Below the pieces are notes generated by a model. That model made no database searches. It had not been told where the DNA came from and was given only the letters and a program-made list of their open reading frames with translations. A program made the translations under genes and the position numbers. From Ochotona curzoniae (lineage: Eukaryota; Chordata; Mammalia; Lagomorpha; Ochotonidae), in assembly GCF_017591425.1 (NCBI RefSeq), contig NW_024466599.1, forward strand, positions 23,598,001 through 23,662,000: DNA of 64,000 bases, in the 5' to 3' direction. Position 1 is the first letter of the stretch. The number at the start of each line of letters is the position of its first letter. This document shows positions 60,601 to 64,000 of this stretch, one piece after another.

Positions 60601-63600
60601 TCTGCCCTTGTTACTAGAGTGCAGTCTGCAAGTTAGCAGAATTGGTCTCTTGCGGGATGTCACTAGAAAAGCAGAATCTGGGGCCCCTTCCCAATCCTGC
60701 TGAGTTGGAAGCTTTACTTCAACACGGTTCCCAGACATTTCATATATTCATTTAGGTTTGAGAAGCCCTCTGCTATGGTGCTTCCAAGGTTGACATGAGG
60801 TTGTGCAAATATTAACCAGTAGATAGCTGGATTAGTAGAAATGTGTTGCTAATTGGATTAGTTTCCTATCCAGTGAACTTTGCATGATGATTCTCAGTGC
60901 CCTTCTTGAAATATAGTCCTGTGTCTTAGGCATTTAGATGCTGTTCTCCTAGAATATTTCTTTAAGAGTGATTAAAAGTGAATAACCTAAGCACCATCAG
61001 GGATGCTTGTTCAAAATAGATACTTTTCAAATTCACTCCTTATAAACCAAAATCTTTGGCAGTGAAGTTCAGTTCTCGCTCTTTATAACAATGTTTTCTA
61101 GATAATTTATGTGACAGTAAAGTGTGAGAACCACAGTTTTTAGCAGTCTCTGCATCTTAAATCATCATTTATATGCTGATAAACTCTGAAATTTATATCC
61201 CTATCCCTGACCTTTCCTTTATGGTCCAAATCTTGCTTGGTCAGAGTAAGACCAAGTAAGAGATTCTGGATGAATCAGTGTAAACTCACTCTCTCTGGAA
61301 AAACAACTGAAAGTTTATGTTCTATTGGCAATGGGTCAGTGGTTTTCTCTTTAAATACAAAAGACAAGGCATGTATTTTGCACAAGCTCCTGGAAGCAGG
61401 CCAAGCGTTACAGAGTCAGTAGGTTAATAACTTCCATTGACTGAAATGGGCTTTCAGCATGCTGACCAGACTCACTCTTCTTTTATAGTCCTTCCTATGA
61501 CTGGATGAGAAGAGTCACTCAGAGGAAAAAAGTCTCCAAGAAGGGAAAAGCCTGTCTGCTATTTGACCATCTGGAGCCCATTGAATTGGCAGAGCATCTC
61601 ACTTTTCTGGAGCATAAATCTTTTAGAAGGATCTCAGTAAGGAACTTGACATTGATTTTTCCAAGGATAACAACCACCATTGCCAACTTTTCCAAGAGCC
61701 GCATTTTCATTCTCTGAAGTTTTGGCAGCCTCTACCACTATGCCCCGTTGGAAATGTGCCCTTAATTCACAGGAACAATCCCTTTTAAGCAAAGATAAAT
61801 ATTATCCTGTCTTTATTTTATGGCTCAGGAGCTATATTTCTGTTGCTGTTTTCAATGTCTCCTTTCATAGGATTAAAGCATGATTTTTAAAAATACTCAT
61901 TGGAGAGTTAACCGTTCAAGGTTTATTTAGCTTCATTGACTTCTCCCAAGTCAACATGTTTTGCTAGTTCTTTCATTTCTGAGGGGGAAAGATTTACTTA
62001 TCTTGGGATTTGTATAAAGACCTAATTATGGGCATAAGCTGAAAACTCTTTAGTAGACTTTCAAATTGTTTCTTTCCTCGGGACAAAGTTCTTGAACTTT
62101 TCTTTCTTCCTCTTATTGATGAGGTTTTGTTTCTTCTGTCTCCCTTTTCTTCCGCCTCCAATGGTCTCTTCTGAGCTGCCTGCCTTTAACTATTTGTTAT
62201 TGTGTGTCCTCTCTGCTATGCTTTCAGCCAACTGTTTGACTTTGTCTCACCAACCTCTGGGGAAATTTGTCCTCCTCCTTTCCCAACATGCCAGCAAATG
62301 GATTGCATTGTTGTCTGAAAGAAGATCATCTTGGTTAGAATCATAAATTTCTGAAAGACCGATTTTTAAGTGCTCCTGTTTTGAGAAGATCTCAATACTT
62401 TTCCACAAGCAGTCCATGGGAGGAGAATCCCTGCCCTGTTTGTACGATAGACGTCTACTACGTGTTTGCTGAGGCTGCTGCTAACATCTGGGAATGTGTC
62501 TGTTTTGCTGAATTGCGTTACTTTATTGATATTTTTCATTTCTTTTTTTTTTAAATTGAAATATGACAAAATGGTTTCAGATCTCTGTGTTGAAGTTCAT
62601 TTCTTCTTAATGCATACTATTGTATTTGAAACATGTCTGATTGTCCGAATCACCAGTGTTGTGTTCCCAATGGATATTCTTAGATTCTTTCTCTGAGGAA
62701 AATGATCCTTTAGTCTCAGGTGTTCTTGTAAGCCCCCATTTTGGTAAATGGGCCTAGTGGAGCCTACAACCCAATCTATTTAGAATTCACTAGAATGCAA
62801 CTGAAGCTTCTCTTTCTGTCTCCCCAACACTATGATGTATAATAATGTGTGTCTGTATGTGTGTAAGAGGAATCTGGTATGAAATATTACAAATGAACAT
62901 ATTAAAGGTACTTACATATTCAAGCTTGTAGAATGCTATTATTAACATGAAATGAAAGACACTGCTGTGTTGTTATAAAATAATCTCTCCTCTTCTGTGC
63001 AACAGTAATTTAGAAAAAGCATTATTGTAATCAGAATCTCTCAATTTTCCTTCATTAGTTCACTGATTACCAAAGCTATGTTATCCATGGCTGTCTGGAG
63101 AATAACCCAACCTTGGAGAGATCTATTGCTTTGTTTAATGGAATCTCAAAGTGGGTCCAGTTGATGGTTCTTAGTAAGCCAACCCCACAGCAAAGGGCAG
63201 ATGTGATCACGAAGTTTATCAATGTTGCAAAGGTATGTCTGGTCATCAGACTGTCATTCTTGGAGTCTGCATGCTCACTCATGCTATTGAGGAAAGTTGG
63301 TGTTTACAAGATAGGATCACTGTCATTGTTCAATTAAACTATACACAGAAATCTGTCAAAAAATAATTTTTTCATGTAAGCAGTTGCTCTTAAAAAAGTC
63401 ATGCTTAGAAGGATTCAGTGCATGATTGATGTATCTTAATGGATTCTGTTTGTACCTTTTCATTGCTATTACTTTTTCTAACTATTTTTCTTAAAATTAT
63501 GTGTGCTAACAAAGTTTGAAATAGTTAAAAAATGCTTAAAGGTATGGATAACATTTTTATTGCAGAAGCTCCTTCAACTTAAAAATTTTAATACCCTGAT

Positions 63601-63682
63601 GGCAGTGGTGGGAGGCCTTAGCCATAGCTCCATCTCACGTCTCAAGGAGACCCATTCTCACCTTTCTTCAGAAGTTACAAAG
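54551..63682 (+). CDS. RASGRP3: RASGRP3, 5' coding part (7 exons, partial at 3' end)
   Basis: Join of 54551-54620, 56941-57043, 59623-59685, 60183-60314, 61489-61636, 63059-63232 and 63566-63682 (807 nt, 269 codons, no stop). The product is a Ras/Rap guanine-nucleotide exchange factor activated by diacylglycerol and Ca2+, acting at membranes downstream of phospholipase C in B cells and endothelium (family knowledge). I recognise it by the start [16 protein letters not shown], the REM-module stretch [19 protein letters not shown], and the CDC25 stretches [13 protein letters not shown] and [23 protein letters not shown] covers about residues 3-125 and CDC25 begins near 148. Thr133 in VTQRKK corresponds to the PKC-phosphorylated threonine described for human RasGRP3. 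The human protein is about 690 aa, so about 60% lies beyond the window. Paralogues RASGRP1, 2 and 4 are less likely because this N-terminus is RASGRP3-specific as I recall it. Confidence 0.96.
54760..55062 (-). repeat. CSINE, older
   Basis: Antisense; 'tttttctttttatttaatgtttaattgg', 'tcattggttcattctctaaatgcc', ends near 'aacctcaggggttaaac'. Begins about 140 bp after the start-codon exon. Confidence 0.75.
55188..55489 (-). repeat. CSINE
   Basis: Antisense; 'aagatttatatgcttttattgtaaaggcag' to 'ctactgtgccaggccc'. Confidence 0.92.
55772..56104 (+). repeat. CSINE inserted into the tail of an opposite-strand CSINE
   Basis: Sense copy 'ggacccggtggcatagcctagcagc' to 'aaataaataaatctttttaaaa'. Flanked by aagattta(t/c)tt at 55760-55770 and 56105-56115, which belongs to the tail of the antisense copy to its right. 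Confidence 0.93.
56105..56421 (-). repeat. CSINE, antisense partner of an inverted pair
   Basis: 'aagatttacttgtttttattggaaagtcag' to 'caccacacccagccc'. Its tail abuts the tail of the preceding sense copy. Confidence 0.93.
56941..57043 (+). CDS. RASGRP3: RASGRP3 coding exon 2 (residues 24-58, REM module)
   Basis: The acceptor is ctttttttttaacag ending at 56940. The 103-nt exon reads [20 protein letters not shown] and then [14 protein letters not shown], and ends with AT, the first two bases of Met58. It does not end at a GT. The next bases are ATATCTTTTTG, a U12-type AT-AC 5' splice site. Reading on past 57043 gives a non-homologous tail, so 57043 is the true end. It encodes the first helices of the Ras-exchanger motif, which supports the catalytic domain structurally. 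Confidence 0.95.
57169..57212 (+). repeat. TA/TG-rich microsatellite
   Basis: 'tatatatatatgtatgtata' followed by 'tatatacatatacatatg', inside the U12-type intron; imperfectly palindromic. Confidence 0.9.
58581..58910 (-). repeat. CSINE, full length
   Basis: Antisense; 'tttttaaagatttatttatttttattgg' to 'taacatgccgggccc', inside the U12-type intron. Confidence 0.95.
59623..59685 (+). CDS. RASGRP3: RASGRP3 coding exon 3 (residues 58-79)
   Basis: A 63-nt exon preceded by the AC of the U12 intron and followed by a normal GTAAAT donor at 59686. It supplies the G of Met58, then [20 protein letters not shown] and the first two bases of Arg79. It belongs to the REM module. Gene predictors that allow only GT-AG introns are liable to skip or misplace this exon because of its AC acceptor and small size. 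Confidence 0.95.
60183..60314 (+). CDS. RASGRP3: RASGRP3 coding exon 4 (residues 79-123)
   Basis: The acceptor is tatggttttcag ending at 60182 and the donor is CAT|GTGAGC at 60315. The 132-nt exon begins [19 protein letters not shown] and ends in LIDISS plus two bases of Ile123. This is the C-terminal half of the REM module; the AEFNLD and DLGLIR stretches are highly conserved in RasGRPs. The preceding intron is only 497 bp. Confidence 0.96.
61489..61636 (+). CDS. RASGRP3: RASGRP3 coding exon 5 (residues 123-172; REM-CDC25 linker and CDC25 start)
   Basis: The acceptor is ctcttcttttatag ending at 61488 and the donor is TCA|GTAAGG at 61637. The 148-nt exon reads [19 protein letters not shown], a basic linker holding Thr133, then the start of CDC25 ([18 protein letters not shown], residues 148-165). 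The basic run RKKVSKK, residues 135-141, is visible directly. An open frame continues into the intron but loses homology after Ser172. Confidence 0.97.
63059..63232 (+). CDS. RASGRP3: RASGRP3 coding exon 6 (residues 173-230, CDC25 domain)
   Basis: The acceptor is ttttccttcattag ending at 63058 and the donor is AAG|GTATGT at 63233. The 174-nt exon is phase 0 at both ends. It includes [20 protein letters not shown] and then the helix [20 protein letters not shown], typical of the first conserved region of CDC25-type exchangers. It ends [12 protein letters not shown]. Confidence 0.97.
63566..63682 (+). CDS. RASGRP3: RASGRP3 coding exon 7 (residues 231-269, CDC25 domain)
   Basis: The acceptor is tttttattgcag ending at 63565 and the donor is AAG|GTATGG at 63683. 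The 117-nt exon is phase 0 at both ends. It encodes [20 protein letters not shown] and then [10 protein letters not shown] to [16 protein letters not shown] (residues 237-248) is the structurally conserved region shared by Ras exchangers such as SOS. The preceding intron is 333 bp. The next exon is not in the window. Confidence 0.97.
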
Positions 63683-63864
63683 GTATGGTTCCTTTCATTT
63701 CATTTGAAATTGTGTAGGTTCAGTATTCTTACAAATCTTACTCTAAGTGGGAAAGCTTTTCTCTTCAACCAAGAGTGCATTGCACATGAGGCTCAAACCA
63801 GGAGGGAAGAATAATTACCAGCTGAGTCTGCCTACAAGTACAGGTCAGAGGTATAATTATGTGC

Positions 63865-64000
63865 ATGAATAAAAATGCTTTCACAGAGCCAAACTTTTGG
63901 TCCCATTGCAGGGTACCTAGATTTGATCCCAGCTCCAGCTCTTCACTCCAGCTTTTCACTAATGTAGTGGCCCGAGATACTAGGTTCCTGCCACCCCTGT
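63865..64000 (+). repeat. Partial old CSINE-like copy, cut by window end
   Basis: 'gatcccagctccagctcttcactccagcttttcactaatgt' resembles the middle of an older C-repeat. Runs off the window in the intron after RASGRP3 exon 7. Confidence 0.4.

Noticed and set aside
61505..61717. An apparent 70-codon gene starting at an internal ATG
   Set aside because: It is RASGRP3 exon 5 read from Met129 into the following intron. The donor GTAAGG at 61637 ends the true exon.
1..64000. CRISPR arrays, prokaryotic operons, functional tRNA or rRNA genes
   Set aside because: No regularly spaced direct repeats and no cloverleaf outside SINE heads. The DNA is clearly mammalian.

Overview
The window is nuclear DNA from a mammal, almost certainly a lagomorph. 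The evidence is about forty copies of a roughly 300-bp tRNA-derived SINE of the lagomorph C-repeat (CSINE) type. It has a 5' GGGCCC-GGC head, a 'cctagtggctaaag' A-box region, a 'ggttctaatcc' B-box region, a body containing 'gatcccatatgggcgcc', and a (T/A)-rich 'aataaataaatcttt' tail. From memory of the family consensus, the younger copies look more like pika (Ochotona) than rabbit or hare elements. That species call is inference.

The only protein-coding gene I can support is the 5' part of RASGRP3, on the + strand at the right end (54,422 to beyond 63,682). Seven coding exons join in frame into 269 codons that cover the whole Ras-exchanger N-terminal (REM) module and the start of the CDC25/RasGEF catalytic domain. 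The rest of the gene (remaining CDC25, EF hands, C1 domain) lies beyond the right edge. A likely non-coding 5'UTR exon sits at 52,193-52,316. A more speculative promoter and first exon lie near 22.7-23.2 kb, with GATA motifs about 1 kb further downstream. If these are right, most of 23-54 kb is 5' intronic sequence of RASGRP3 and the left third is upstream intergenic or distal 5' DNA.

The best finding is that the second coding intron (57,044-59,622) is not a GT-AG intron. It starts ATATCTTT, ends AC, and carries a near-perfect U12 branch site (TTCTTTAAC) 9-10 nt before the acceptor. It is a minor-spliceosome AT-AC intron interrupting codon Met58. No U2-type boundary restores the frame.

Layout: 1-22 kb holds SINEs, antisense and sense L1 fragments, one antisense MaLR-type LTR (about 15.4-15.9 kb), another LTR-like block (about 9.6-10.15 kb) and unclassified sequence. 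22-25 kb is comparatively GC-rich and repeat-poor and is the best regulatory candidate. 25-52 kb is intronic or intergenic sequence with many SINEs (mostly antisense to RASGRP3), MIR and L2 relics, an MLT1-like LTR fragment, L1 pieces, a G-rich tract (29.5 kb) and an AT-rich tandem repeat (39.2 kb). 52-64 kb is RASGRP3 exons and introns. I see no rRNA, functional tRNA, CRISPR or prokaryotic-type feature and no previously undescribed system. The open frames outside RASGRP3 mostly follow SINE sequence.
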